Shown piece after piece: positions 45,524 through 54,504 of a DNA stretch of 60,221 nt. The notes beneath the pieces were generated by a model. The model saw only the letters and a list, made by a program, of their open reading frames with translations. It did not search any database and was not told the origin of the DNA. Position 1 is the first letter of the stretch, and each line of letters opens with the position of its first letter. Origin of the DNA: Flavobacteriales bacterium (GTDB lineage Bacteria; Bacteroidota; Bacteroidia; Flavobacteriales; Flavobacteriaceae); assembly GCA_024641135.1 (NCBI GenBank), contig JAHEDS010000006.1, positions 3,901 through 64,121 on the forward strand, read 5' to 3'. The position numbers and the translations under genes were made by a program.

Positions 45524-45915
45524 ATAACATTAGGAATGCTTGAAGCAAGTGTTTCAATAAATTTACTTATTGGACCCTTAATCATCATAGCCATCATAGG
45601 ATTAAAATCACCATTAAACTCTAATTGCACCTCACTTGAGTTTTGAGAAGTCTCTACAATATTTCCCGTTAATGAAAAATCTAATTTACCACCTGCAGCA
45701 CCTAAAACAATTTTATTTGGTGGTGTAAGTTCCTTCTTTTTAAGGGTGATTTCAGGCATTCCTTTTAAGGCAAACAGAAATGTGTCTTCACTTAATACTT
45801 CAAATTTGCTAATGTTTTCAGGCATTAACGATTCAAAATTTTTGATATTTGATAAAAAATCAAAAATTTCTTGAGGAGATTTACCAACATTTATTTTTGG
45901 AGATTCTAAATTCAT
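45520..45915 (-). CDS. SRPBCC/START-like domain protein
   Basis: A 131-residue protein with one helix-grip (Bet v 1-like) fold. The N-terminal IFDFLSNIKNFESLMPENI and C-terminal LEFNGDFNPMMAMMIKGPISKFIETLA, the long helix, are characteristic. Such proteins bind hydrophobic ligands; the substrate is unknown. The position beside pyrE (60 bp) on the same strand suggests read-through from pyrE rather than a defined pathway role. Confidence 0.82.
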   Translation of the reverse strand: MNLESPKINVGKSPQEIFDFLSNIKNFESLMPENISKFEVLSEDTFLFALKGMPEITLKKKELTPPNKIVLGAAGGKLDFSLTGNIVETSQNSSEVQLEFNGDFNPMMAMMIKGPISKFIETLASSIPNVI

Positions 45916-45975
45916 GCTAATTTAATTGTTTGTTAGGAGTATAGTAGTTTGTAACTACACCTGGTTATATTTTAA

Positions 45976-46620
45976 TCAATTTCCATTCCATACGCTTGGA
46001 TTTGAATTCCAAACTGACAATGTTTCTAATTCCTTTTGAGAAATATAATTCGTAGCTAATGCTTGCTCTAATAAACTTTCATAATTACTCAAAGTATGAA
46101 GAGCTATGTTTTCTTTTTTAAAATTTTCAGTAGCAATATCAAACCCATATGAAAAGATGGCCACCATACCTTTAACATGTACTTCGGCCTCTTTTAAAGC
46201 TTTAACTGCATTTAAACTGCTTTTTCCTGTACTTATCAAATCTTCAACAACAACAACATTTTGGCCGTTTTGAATAAACCCTTCAATTTGATTTTGTCTT
46301 CCATGCCCCTTCGCTTCTGGTCTTACATAAATAAAAGGTAAACCCATATATTCAGCAACCAGTATGCCAATGCCAATGGCTCCTGTTGCAACTCCGGCTA
46401 TGGCATCAGGTTTTCCGTAAAGCTTCTCGATTTCTTTCCCCATACTTTCTCTAATATAGTTTCGTATAGGAGGAAATGACAAGATAATACGGTTGTCGCA
46501 ATAAATAGGCGATTTCCATCCAGATGCCCAGGTGAAAGGTTCACTGGGGCTAAGTTTTATTGCATTTATCTGTAATAAAACCTCTGCAGTTTTTCTGGCA
46601 ATTTCTTTATTAAAAATCAT
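45976..46620 (-). CDS. pyrE: Orotate phosphoribosyltransferase
   Basis: A 214-residue enzyme of pyrimidine synthesis that joins orotate to PRPP (EC 2.4.2.10). The PRPP-binding loop is VVVVEDLISTGKSS (122-134), and the orotate-binding and dimer regions are seen in YCDNRIILSFP and RPEAKGHGRQNQIEG. Length is normal. Other pyr genes are absent. A TAATTTTG box is 6 bp upstream of its ATG and a divergent Nudix gene starts 130 bp away. Confidence 0.96.
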   Translation of the reverse strand: MIFNKEIARKTAEVLLQINAIKLSPSEPFTWASGWKSPIYCDNRIILSFPPIRNYIRESMGKEIEKLYGKPDAIAGVATGAIGIGILVAEYMGLPFIYVRPEAKGHGRQNQIEGFIQNGQNVVVVEDLISTGKSSLNAVKALKEAEVHVKGMVAIFSYGFDIATENFKKENIALHTLSNYESLLEQALATNYISQKELETLSVWNSNPSVWNGN

Positions 46621-46749
46621 AAGAACAAAATTACATATAAAATTAGTTTTTCATAACAGTTGGTAATGTTTTAAAATATTTTTTTCAACAATGACTGAAT
46701 TGTATTGAAAAATGATATTTTTACTATATTGTAATTGTTAAATACAACT

Positions 46750-47331
46750 ATGTACAAAGTTTTTGTCAACGACAAACCTATTACTTTAACAACTATTGTT
46801 GAGAAGGAAACCGATTTTAAGAATTATTTGCTTAATACGGTTCATATTGGAAAAGTTATTAAAGAATTGAACACCACTTCGCTTAAAGAAGTTCGGCTTA
46901 TTCATAAAGATCAGGATAAGTTGCTTAAAAAGTTTCTAAAAAAACTACCAAATGTCATAGCTGGTGGTGGGAAAGTTTTCAATGATACTGGTGATATATT
47001 ATTTATTTATAGAAATGATAAATGGGATTTACCCAAAGGAAAAATAGAAGGAAATGAATCTATTGAAAAGACAGCAATTCGAGAAGTAACTGAAGAAACG
47101 GGAGTGAATGGATTAAAAATTGTAAAACCTTTAGAAACAACTTATCATATTTTTAAGCGTAATGGTCAACATAGAATCAAAATTACTTATTGGTTTGAAA
47201 TGAAAACTAGTTTTGGGGGTGATTTATATGCTCAAGAAGATGAAGGGATAACCAAAGTTGAATGGTTAAATGAAGAAAAAAGCATGGAAGCCCTCGAAAA
47301 TTCTTATGCAAATATTAAATTACTAATGTAA
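46750..47331 (+). CDS. Nudix hydrolase
   Basis: A 193-residue protein when started at ATG 46750; an earlier TTG at 46735 has no family support. A Nudix box, GKIEGNESIEKTAIREVTEE followed by TG (about 110-132), matches the GX5EX7REUXEEXGU consensus. The N-terminal about 80 residues are of an unrecognised fold with many charged residues. It could act on nucleoside diphosphate derivatives, dinucleoside polyphosphates or capped RNA; no specificity can be read. Its coding end overlaps the M14 peptidase gene by 9 bp in the opposite direction. Confidence 0.87.
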   Translation: MYKVFVNDKPITLTTIVEKETDFKNYLLNTVHIGKVIKELNTTSLKEVRLIHKDQDKLLKKFLKKLPNVIAGGGKVFNDTGDILFIYRNDKWDLPKGKIEGNESIEKTAIREVTEETGVNGLKIVKPLETTYHIFKRNGQHRIKITYWFEMKTSFGGDLYAQEDEGITKVEWLNEEKSMEALENSYANIKLLM

Positions 47332-49062
47332 CCTGTAAATAGGATATCGAAAATGTGCTTTTTCATAATGCTCACTTTGTTGATGTAGCCAGTTTAACTG
47401 AGCATACCAATTTTTAGAGAACTCCTCATCAGTTAGCTTTTTTCCTTCAAATGCTTTTTTTAAATCTGGGTTATGGCTCAATAATTCTAAAGCGATATCT
47501 TCCCAAACATAGGGAGAAAACCCTTCTTTTTGTTGTAAAATAGTATCGAAGAAATTCCAGTTAAAAAAGGAGTCCGGGGCTTCCGGTTCTAAAGTTTCCA
47601 TAAGATACCGTAGGGCTGGTTGGTTTGTATTAATTAAATAGTCTCCTGTTTTAATATTTAGAGGCTCTGTTTTATTTTGAACAGTTGTATTAAAATGCGG
47701 ATAATGACCCTCAAACGGAGATTTATACGTTTCGAAAGTTTTGATTTTATAAGTTTCAACCGTTATAATGGTGTCTTTTTCAAAAGGAGTCATTTCAACT
47801 TCGTTCAATTTTAATAAATCAATCACATTAAACCAACCTTGTGGAATAATGTAGGCCTTCGGAATAATGACTTCACTATTTGGTTTAAAATAGTTGTAAT
47901 AGATAATAGGTTTGTTAAATGGTTGGTTTCTGTCATATTTTAATCTTGGAAAACCCGTAATCTCACTGGTTATAGTTTCTCCTACAAACCCTTTAAAATT
48001 TAAAGTGGTAGTTTTTGTAGAATCGATTACCCAGTTTAATGGGTATTTGGATCCTTGAATTAAGTTTTTGTTAGGATTGGATCTTAAAGTAGTAATGGCT
48101 TTTTGGTCTTCTTCAACTATTTCAATCATACTTTTCATAAGTTCATAAGTACCATAAACACGCTGTTTATATGGTTTTAGCATATGCGTTTCCACCATCA
48201 TCCCTAAGGTATTCCATAAAGTGGTATAACCGGTAGAATACCGTGGCGTATCTAAAAACTGACTAAAACCAGTTTCCGGAACTCTATTAAACACATTGAC
48301 ATATGGTGTTATATCTAAGTTTTTTTTAGCCAATTTTTGTTCTAGTTCCGGCTTCATTTTATTATGAATATAGTCTCCTAGTCCATTACCAAGTTTGTTA
48401 TGTTGTGTAAATAAATGAGTTAACGCATATTGATAATCGGCGCCATTACTTACGTGGTTATCAATAAAAACATCGGGATTAACCAGATGAAAAATTTGAG
48501 TAAAGGATCTGGCATTTTTTGTATCACACTTTATAAAGTCCCTGTTTAAATCATAGTTTCTGGAATTACCTCTAAATCCATATTCTTTAGGGCCATTTTG
48601 ATTTGTACGTGTTGTTGAGTTTCGGTTTAAACTACCACCAATATTATAAATAGGTATTGTAACTAACACCGTATTTATGGGGGTATTAATAGTGCCATTG
48701 GCTAAATCTCTAAATAACATCATGGTAGCATCAATACCATCCGATTCTCCAGGATGAATACCATTATTTATTAGTATAATGTTTTTTGTTTTATGAATGT
48801 TATTAAAATTAAATTCTTTATCCTTATTAAAAGTTACTATATGAAGTGGTTTTCCCGAATCAGTCATCCCTATTTCTTGGATAGAAATCTTTTGATATTT
48901 TTCTGCTAAATTTTTATAAAACAAAATGGTTTCATTATAGGTTGCTGTTTCCAAACCATTAGATTTTTCAAATTGTGTTTCAAAATCGAAATTTTCTTTT
49001 TTATAAGAAGGATTGCATGATATTATAGTAATAAGAAGAGTAACTATAGAAAATAACTTCAT
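47323..49062 (-). CDS. M14-family zinc carboxypeptidase, lipoprotein
   Basis: A 579-residue protein with a lipoprotein signal (IISC, Cys16). The M14 zinc ligands His and Glu are in GIHPGES and the third ligand His in DNHVSNGADYQYAL. The catalytic glutamate should lie near residue 280. A C-terminal domain of about 250 residues with beta-strand character follows. The family acts on peptides with C-terminal residues or peptidoglycan fragments. It is surface or periplasm located by the lipid anchor. It is divergent from the SulP gene. Confidence 0.87.
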   Translation of the reverse strand: MKLFSIVTLLITIISCNPSYKKENFDFETQFEKSNGLETATYNETILFYKNLAEKYQKISIQEIGMTDSGKPLHIVTFNKDKEFNFNNIHKTKNIILINNGIHPGESDGIDATMMLFRDLANGTINTPINTVLVTIPIYNIGGSLNRNSTTRTNQNGPKEYGFRGNSRNYDLNRDFIKCDTKNARSFTQIFHLVNPDVFIDNHVSNGADYQYALTHLFTQHNKLGNGLGDYIHNKMKPELEQKLAKKNLDITPYVNVFNRVPETGFSQFLDTPRYSTGYTTLWNTLGMMVETHMLKPYKQRVYGTYELMKSMIEIVEEDQKAITTLRSNPNKNLIQGSKYPLNWVIDSTKTTTLNFKGFVGETITSEITGFPRLKYDRNQPFNKPIIYYNYFKPNSEVIIPKAYIIPQGWFNVIDLLKLNEVEMTPFEKDTIITVETYKIKTFETYKSPFEGHYPHFNTTVQNKTEPLNIKTGDYLINTNQPALRYLMETLEPEAPDSFFNWNFFDTILQQKEGFSPYVWEDIALELLSHNPDLKKAFEGKKLTDEEFSKNWYAQLNWLHQQSEHYEKAHFRYPIYRLH

Positions 49063-49110
49063 TTCAAATGATTTAATGGCCTAAATTAAGGAATTATTAA
49101 AAGCAAAGGC

Positions 49111-49140
49111 TTGGTCATCTCTATATTAACTGTAAATTTG
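49111..49140 (+). promoter_or_regulatory. SulP transporter promoter (TTG-N19-TAAATTTG)
   Basis: TTG at 49111-49113, 19 bp, then TAAATTTG at 49133-49140, a full match to the Bacteroidota consensus. The ATG at 49161 follows a leader of about 15 bp. Confidence 0.75.
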
Positions 49141-49160
49141 CCTCTTCAAAAAAACGAACC

Positions 49161-50783
49161 ATGACAGATTTTATTAGAAAGCAAACGGCTAACGCAAAAA
49201 ATGATATTTTAAGTGGATTAACTGTGGCACTTGCTCTAGTTCCAGAAGCAGTGGCTTTTGCATTTGTGGCTGGAGTAGATCCATTGGTGGGGTTATATGC
49301 AGCTTTTATGATTGGGTTTATAACAGCTGTTTTTGGTGGTCGACCAGGTATGATAAGTGGTGCTACTGGCGCTTTGGCAGTCGTGATGGTCGCTTTGGTT
49401 GCTGAAGGAAATGCTATGGGTTCTGAAGGGGAAAATTTAGGACTGTATTATTTGTTTGCTACTGTTATTTTGATGGGAATTATACAAATGTTAGCTGGAT
49501 TTTTAAAACTTGGAAAATTTATCCGTTTAATTCCGCATCCCGTAATGATGGGATTTGTTAATGGATTAGCTATAGTGATATTCTTATCTCAGTTGAAAAT
49601 GTTTATGACTTTTGAAAATGGAGCTTTTGTTTGGATGCAGGGACCAAAACTTTTTATTATGATTGGGCTGGTGCTATTAACTATGGGAATCATGCTAGGC
49701 TTACCAAAACTAACCAAAAAATTACCTGAAGCATTGATTGCTATTTTAGTAGTTTCGGCCATAGTAATTTTCGGAAAATTAGATGTTGCTACAGTTGGTA
49801 GTTTTATTAGAGATGGTGGTGGAGAAGGTTTAAAAGGCGGCTTGCCACAATTTCAATTTGATATTTTCAGTAAAGTACCTTTTAACCTTCAAACAATAAA
49901 ATTCATATTTCCTTATGCAATAATATTAGCGGCTATTGGATTGATTGAATCTTTAATGACCCTTAATTTGGTAGATGAATTAACCGAAACAAGAGGTGAT
50001 ACAAACCGCGAATGTTTGGCTCAAGGAGGAGCTAATATCGTAACAGGGTTCTTTGGTGGTATGGGCGGTTGTGCTATGATTGGCCAATCATTAATTAATA
50101 TTAAAGGTGGAGGTAGAGGACGATTATCTGGTATAGTAGCTGCTTTAGCTTTATTGATTTTCATATTATTTGCTTCTGGCCTTATTGAGCAAGTACCCAT
50201 TGCGGCATTAGTAGGCGTCATGTTTATGGTGGTTATAGGAACTTTTGCATGGAGTAGTTTTAGAATATTAAATAAAATTCCTGTAAGTGACGTCATTGTT
50301 TTGGTCGCTGTTTCGGCGTTAACAGTTATGTTCGATTTGGCCATTGCAGTTATTTCTGGAGTAATTATGAGTGCCTTAGTTTTTTCATGGGAAAATGCTA
50401 AACGTATTAGAGCTCGTAAACGCATGCGTGAAGATGGTACTAAAGTTTATGAAATATGGGGGCCCTTATTTTTTGGCTCCATTATAGCGTTTAATGAAAA
50501 GTTTGATGTAAAAAATGACCCTGAAAAAGTGGAAATTGATTTTGTTGAATCTAGAATTAGCGATCATTCAGCTATTGAAGCCATTTTTAATTTGGTGAAT
50601 AAATATGAAGACGAAGGTAAATCGATTAAGCTGAAACACTTAAGTGAAGACTGTAAAATATTGCTATATAAGTCTAACCCTAAATTCACGGAAGTGATTG
50701 TTGAAGACATAGATGATCCTCGTTATCATTTGGCAGAAAACCCGGAGGCATTTACGAAAGGATTATCGGAATATAAACTGTAA
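49161..50783 (+). CDS. SulP-family anion transporter with short STAS domain
   Basis: A 540-residue transporter with about 12 membrane helices and the SulP signature GLTVALALVPEAVAFAFVAG (residues about 20-40). A STAS domain of about 110 residues (about 425-535) follows the last helix, with IDFVESRISDHSAIEAI as its core. It probably moves sulfate, bicarbonate or another anion with Na+ or H+; the substrate cannot be read. A two-part promoter lies just upstream. Confidence 0.92.
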   Translation: MTDFIRKQTANAKNDILSGLTVALALVPEAVAFAFVAGVDPLVGLYAAFMIGFITAVFGGRPGMISGATGALAVVMVALVAEGNAMGSEGENLGLYYLFATVILMGIIQMLAGFLKLGKFIRLIPHPVMMGFVNGLAIVIFLSQLKMFMTFENGAFVWMQGPKLFIMIGLVLLTMGIMLGLPKLTKKLPEALIAILVVSAIVIFGKLDVATVGSFIRDGGGEGLKGGLPQFQFDIFSKVPFNLQTIKFIFPYAIILAAIGLIESLMTLNLVDELTETRGDTNRECLAQGGANIVTGFFGGMGGCAMIGQSLINIKGGGRGRLSGIVAALALLIFILFASGLIEQVPIAALVGVMFMVVIGTFAWSSFRILNKIPVSDVIVLVAVSALTVMFDLAIAVISGVIMSALVFSWENAKRIRARKRMREDGTKVYEIWGPLFFGSIIAFNEKFDVKNDPEKVEIDFVESRISDHSAIEAIFNLVNKYEDEGKSIKLKHLSEDCKILLYKSNPKFTEVIVEDIDDPRYHLAENPEAFTKGLSEYKL

Positions 50784-50807
50784 AACTTTATGCTTAGAAA
50801 TTAAATT

Positions 50808-51056
50808 TCAGCTTAGATATAACTCTTTAAAATATTCAAAACGATTACCAGGAATAATCATTTTCCAAATATCTTTTTTCAAGATGATATTTTTCTTGTA
50901 AAGTCTATAACCATCTAAATAGGTTCTATAAATTAATGCATAAAAGAAAAATAATAAAATAAAGTATAAGGAGTCGATGGATTCAATTTTACTCAACCAA
51001 ATGATAAGACCCAAAGGAACAAAAATTGATAAATAATATAAAAAAAGATTTTTCAT
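50808..51056 (-). CDS. Small membrane protein downstream of coaD
   Basis: An 82-residue protein with two membrane helices (about 3-20 and 28-46) and a charged C-terminal tail (RLYKKNIILKKDIWKM...RFEYFKELYLS). It starts 15 bp after coaD on the same strand, so it is in its transcription unit. I recall similar proteins in that position in other Flavobacteriaceae. No known function. Confidence 0.68.
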   Translation of the reverse strand: MKNLFLYYLSIFVPLGLIIWLSKIESIDSLYFILLFFFYALIYRTYLDGYRLYKKNIILKKDIWKMIIPGNRFEYFKELYLS

Positions 51057-51071
51057 AACTACATTTATTAA

Positions 51072-51527
51072 TTATTTAACTCTTACACTATCAGGAACTA
51101 AAACGGTGTAATCGCCATGATTTCTAATTACATCTCTTACAATACTTGAGCTGATAAAGGAAGTTCTTGCTGAAGTTAACAAAAAAACGGTTTCCACTTT
51201 TGATAATTGCCTATTGGTATGTGCAATGGCTTTTTCAAATTCAAAATCTGCCGGATTTCTTAAACCACGTAATATAAAAGGTACTTTTATTTCTTTACAA
51301 AATTGAACGGTTAATCCTTCATAAGTAACCACCTTAACTTTGGGTTCGCCTTTAAAAGCAGCTTCAATGAACTTTTTACGCTCTTCCAAAGAGAACATAT
51401 AGCTTTTGTCGGCATTAATACCAATAGCCACAATAACTTCATCAAATAATGCCACACCACGGTTAATGATATCGACATGACCTAATGTTAAAGGGTCAAA
51501 AGATCCCGGAAAAAGTGCTTTTTTCAT
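51072..51527 (-). CDS. coaD: Phosphopantetheine adenylyltransferase
   Basis: A 151-residue enzyme of coenzyme A synthesis (EC 2.7.7.3). The nucleotidyl-transferase motif GSFDPLTLGH has its His at residue 17, and the second signature ISSSIVRD is near the C-terminus. The PPAT-type RGLRNPADFEFE segment is also present. It follows ddl by 18 bp on the same strand. Confidence 0.97.
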   Translation of the reverse strand: MKKALFPGSFDPLTLGHVDIINRGVALFDEVIVAIGINADKSYMFSLEERKKFIEAAFKGEPKVKVVTYEGLTVQFCKEIKVPFILRGLRNPADFEFEKAIAHTNRQLSKVETVFLLTSARTSFISSSIVRDVIRNHGDYTVLVPDSVRVK

Positions 51528-51545
51528 AATTTAAAATTACGTTTT

Positions 51546-52520
51546 TTATTTTAAAGCTTCTTCAATAGCATTATCAAATAATTCACACAAGCTAATTTCC
51601 GCACAAGCCGCTTGCTGAGGTAATATACTTTGTCTGGTTAAACCAGGGACTGTATTAACTTCAAGTAAATGGGGTTCCCCATTTTTAAAAATATACTCAC
51701 TTCTCGAAAATCCAGTCATCTTTAAAACCTCATAAACTTGTTTGGCTACTTTATTAACTTTGTCTTCCTGCTCTTTTGATAATCGTGCCGGTGTAATTTC
51801 CTGCGATTCTCCTAGGTATTTTGCCTTATAATCAAAAAAATCATTGTTTGGAACTATTTCGGTAATAGGCAATACCTTGGTTTCTCCTTTATACTTAATA
51901 ACACCTACTGAAACTTCGGTACCATCTAAAAAAGATTCAATAATAATCTCATCATCTTCTTTAAAAGCTACATCAATAGCATGTTGTAAATCCTCTTTTT
52001 TATACACTTTAGTTATACCAAAACTACTGCCTGCTTTATTAGCCTTAACAAAACAAGGTAATCCTACTTTTTTAATAATGGCCTCTTCATTAATGGTGTC
52101 TCCTAAGTTTATATAATACGATTCGGCCGTTTTAATTCCATAGGGTTTTAAAACACTTAAACAATCACGTTTGTTAAAAGTTAAACTGGCCTGATACATC
52201 CCACAACTTGTTTGTGGAATATTTAAAAGTTTAAAATAAGCTTGCATAAATCCATCTTCACCAGGTGAACCATGAATAGCGTTAAATACACAAGAAAAGG
52301 TTATTTTTGATTGATTTATCATCACCGAAAAATCATGCTTATCAACTGGAAACTCCTTATTATTAGTATCAACATATACCCATTTATCTTTAAAAATGTG
52401 AATGCGGTAAGGATTATATTTTGAAGGATTTAAGGTTTCAAAAACAACGTTTCCACTTTTTAATGAGATTTCATATTCACTGGAATATCCTCCCATAATA
52501 ATAGCAATGTTTTTTTTCAT
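51546..52520 (-). CDS. ddl: D-alanine--D-alanine ligase
   Basis: A 324-residue ATP-grasp ligase making the D-Ala-D-Ala dipeptide for peptidoglycan (EC 6.3.2.4). Motifs include IMGGYSSEYEISLKSG near the N-terminus, the ATP-grasp KANKAGSSFGITKV (about 160-173), EVSVGVI, and the C-terminal metal site LLEVNTVPGLT. The divergent PASTA gene begins 217 bp away; ddl has no clear -7 box. Confidence 0.96.
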   Translation of the reverse strand: MKKNIAIIMGGYSSEYEISLKSGNVVFETLNPSKYNPYRIHIFKDKWVYVDTNNKEFPVDKHDFSVMINQSKITFSCVFNAIHGSPGEDGFMQAYFKLLNIPQTSCGMYQASLTFNKRDCLSVLKPYGIKTAESYYINLGDTINEEAIIKKVGLPCFVKANKAGSSFGITKVYKKEDLQHAIDVAFKEDDEIIIESFLDGTEVSVGVIKYKGETKVLPITEIVPNNDFFDYKAKYLGESQEITPARLSKEQEDKVNKVAKQVYEVLKMTGFSRSEYIFKNGEPHLLEVNTVPGLTRQSILPQQAACAEISLCELFDNAIEEALK

Positions 52521-52710
52521 TTAACTTTTATGTTTTCTTTTTTCAAATAAATCTTAATTAAAAGGCGTTTTGTAAAAATATCATTTATTTATTCCAAACG
52601 ATCATATCATTAAAAAAAATAATTCATCATATTATACTTTTTTCTGTATTAGTATCGTATATAATAACAGCTAAAATTAATTCAATTAAATTTTAAAACA
52701 TAAAATTGTT

Positions 52711-52718
52711 TAGTTTTG
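52711..52718 (+). promoter_or_regulatory. -7 box of the PASTA-rluA unit (TAGTTTTG)
   Basis: TAGTTTTG lies 20 bp before ATG 52738. No matching -33 TTG. The rest of the gap (52521-52710) is AT-rich and shows no structure I recognise. Confidence 0.4.
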
Positions 52719-52737
52719 TCAAAACTTTTAAATATCC

Positions 52738-53298
52738 ATGAGCGTTATTAAATTTCTTTCCAGTAAAACCTTTTTTAAACAATTAGCATTGGCAGCGGTA
52801 GCAATATTCGTGTTAAGTTTTATTTTATTAAAATGGTTAAATATTTCAACCAATCATGGTAATTTTGAAACGGTTCCAAATTTGACTGGAAAATCAATAG
52901 GTGTCGCCCAATTAGAACTTGAACAAAATAATTTAGAACTTAAAATTCAGGATTCAGCTAATTATAATCCTAAATATCCAAGGTTTTCTGTAATTGAACA
53001 AGACCCTAAAGCTGGGTCTAAAGTTAAAAAAGACAGAAAAATATATATTACCTTAAATCCTTCAGGTTTCAGAAAAATGTCGGTGCCAGAGTTAAAGGAA
53101 CGCACATTCAGACAGGCAAAACCAACGCTTGAGGCTATTGGGTTTGAAGTTGGAAAAGTTACTTATATTGATAATATAGGAAAAGACATGGTACTTAAGA
53201 TGATGTTTGAAGGAAAAGAAATTAAGCCAGGTGATATGTTGCCAAAAACATCAAAAATTGATTTGGTACTTGGTAATGGAAACAAACCAGGTGAATAA
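52738..53298 (+). CDS. PASTA-domain membrane protein
   Basis: A 186-residue protein with a short cytoplasmic start, one membrane helix (about 15-37), and two extracytoplasmic PASTA domains (about 43-108 and 113-180), each with the V-P-x-L-x-G-type opening (TVPNLTGKSIGVA, SVPELKERTFRQA). PASTA domains bind peptidoglycan or beta-lactams when attached to kinases or penicillin-binding proteins; here neither partner domain is present. The stop codon overlaps the rluA start by one base, an arrangement conserved across Flavobacteriia next to ddl. Confidence 0.9.
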   Translation: MSVIKFLSSKTFFKQLALAAVAIFVLSFILLKWLNISTNHGNFETVPNLTGKSIGVAQLELEQNNLELKIQDSANYNPKYPRFSVIEQDPKAGSKVKKDRKIYITLNPSGFRKMSVPELKERTFRQAKPTLEAIGFEVGKVTYIDNIGKDMVLKMMFEGKEIKPGDMLPKTSKIDLVLGNGNKPGE

Positions 53299-54341
53299 TG
53301 GAAGACTATATTTCAACTGTCCCAGAAGATGATAATGACGATTTGTATGAACATTATTCATTTACAGTAGATAAAGGACAATCACCTCTTCGTATAGATA
53401 AATATTTAATGAATCGTATTGAAAATGCGACTCGAAATAAAATTCAGGAAGGTGCTAAAAATGGAAGCGTATTTGTTAATGGCGTGCCCGTAAAATCTAA
53501 TTATAAGGTAAAACCTTTTGATGTAATTCGTGTGTTATTTACGCACCCTCCCTATGAAAACTTATTAGTGGGTGAAAACATACCATTAGATGTGGTTTAT
53601 GAAGATGACACCTTGCTTGTGGTGAATAAGCCAGCTGGTATGGTTGTGCATCCGGGACATGGTAATTATTCAGGAACCTTAATAAATGCTCTTATTTATA
53701 AATTTGATAATTTACCCAATAATTCCAGTGATCGACCAGGATTGGTGCATCGTATAGATAAAGATACCAGTGGCCTTTTAGTTATTGCAAAAACAGAGCA
53801 GGCTATGGCACATTTATCGTTGCAGTTTGCCGAAAAAACAAGTGAACGCGAATATATTGCTTTGGTTTGGGGGAATATTGAAAATGAAGAGGGAACCATT
53901 GAAGGGAATATAGGCAGACACCCTAAAAATCGACTTCAGAATACGGTGTATTTAGACGACGAGGCTGATAAGGGAAAACCTGCTATAACTCATTATAATG
54001 TTTTGGAGCGATTGGGTTATGTGACATTGGTGTCCTGTAAATTGGAAACTGGTAGAACGCATCAAATACGTGTGCATATGAAGCACATTGGGCACACACT
54101 TTTTAATGATGAGCGTTATGGTGGAGAAAAAATATTAAAAGGCACTACGTTTACAAAATACAAGCAATTTGTTGACAATTGTTTTAAGGTATTACCAAGG
54201 CAGGCACTTCATGCTAAAACACTAGGGTTTATTCATCCAAAAACTGGAGAGTTTATGCGTTTCAATTCAGAAATTCCTGAAGACATGGAACAGTGTATTG
54301 AAAAATGGCGCTCTTACGTTAAGCATCAAGAAATAGAATAG
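53298..54341 (+). CDS. RluA-family pseudouridine synthase
   Basis: A 347-residue enzyme with an N-terminal S4 RNA-binding domain (about 30-75) and a catalytic domain containing the HRIDKDTSG motif, in which Asp154 is the catalytic aspartate. The LVVNKPAGMVVHPGHG and GRTHQIRVHMKHIGH segments are typical. It modifies uridines in 23S rRNA or tRNA (RluD-type closest by length and S4 domain), but the exact site is not determined. One base overlap with the PASTA gene. Confidence 0.93.
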   Translation: MEDYISTVPEDDNDDLYEHYSFTVDKGQSPLRIDKYLMNRIENATRNKIQEGAKNGSVFVNGVPVKSNYKVKPFDVIRVLFTHPPYENLLVGENIPLDVVYEDDTLLVVNKPAGMVVHPGHGNYSGTLINALIYKFDNLPNNSSDRPGLVHRIDKDTSGLLVIAKTEQAMAHLSLQFAEKTSEREYIALVWGNIENEEGTIEGNIGRHPKNRLQNTVYLDDEADKGKPAITHYNVLERLGYVTLVSCKLETGRTHQIRVHMKHIGHTLFNDERYGGEKILKGTTFTKYKQFVDNCFKVLPRQALHAKTLGFIHPKTGEFMRFNSEIPEDMEQCIEKWRSYVKHQEIE

Positions 54342-54504
54342 TTTGGTAGTTTCCTTTCAGGCCGAGCTATTGAAAATTGCTCTGTTCAAGGAACTCAAAT
54401 AAAACTTCATACTATAAATCAAACTTAGGGTTTTGGTTCGACATTAAATTTCCAAAAGAAAAAGGTTATATATTAAAAACTATTAAATAGAAACTACGTT
54501 TGGA

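Noticed and set aside
50021-50425. 134-codon minus-strand frame opposite the SulP gene
   Set aside because: A shadow of the transporter's membrane helices; Thr/Ile/Pro-rich composition and no initiation context.
54342-54504. Possible second REP-like or pseudogene remnant between rluA and ppk2
   Set aside because: Weak pairing (GAGC/GCTC) only, no shared boxes with the 8494-8577 element, and no frame resembling a known protein. A TACGTTTG box at 54495-54502 faces no gene and is likely chance.
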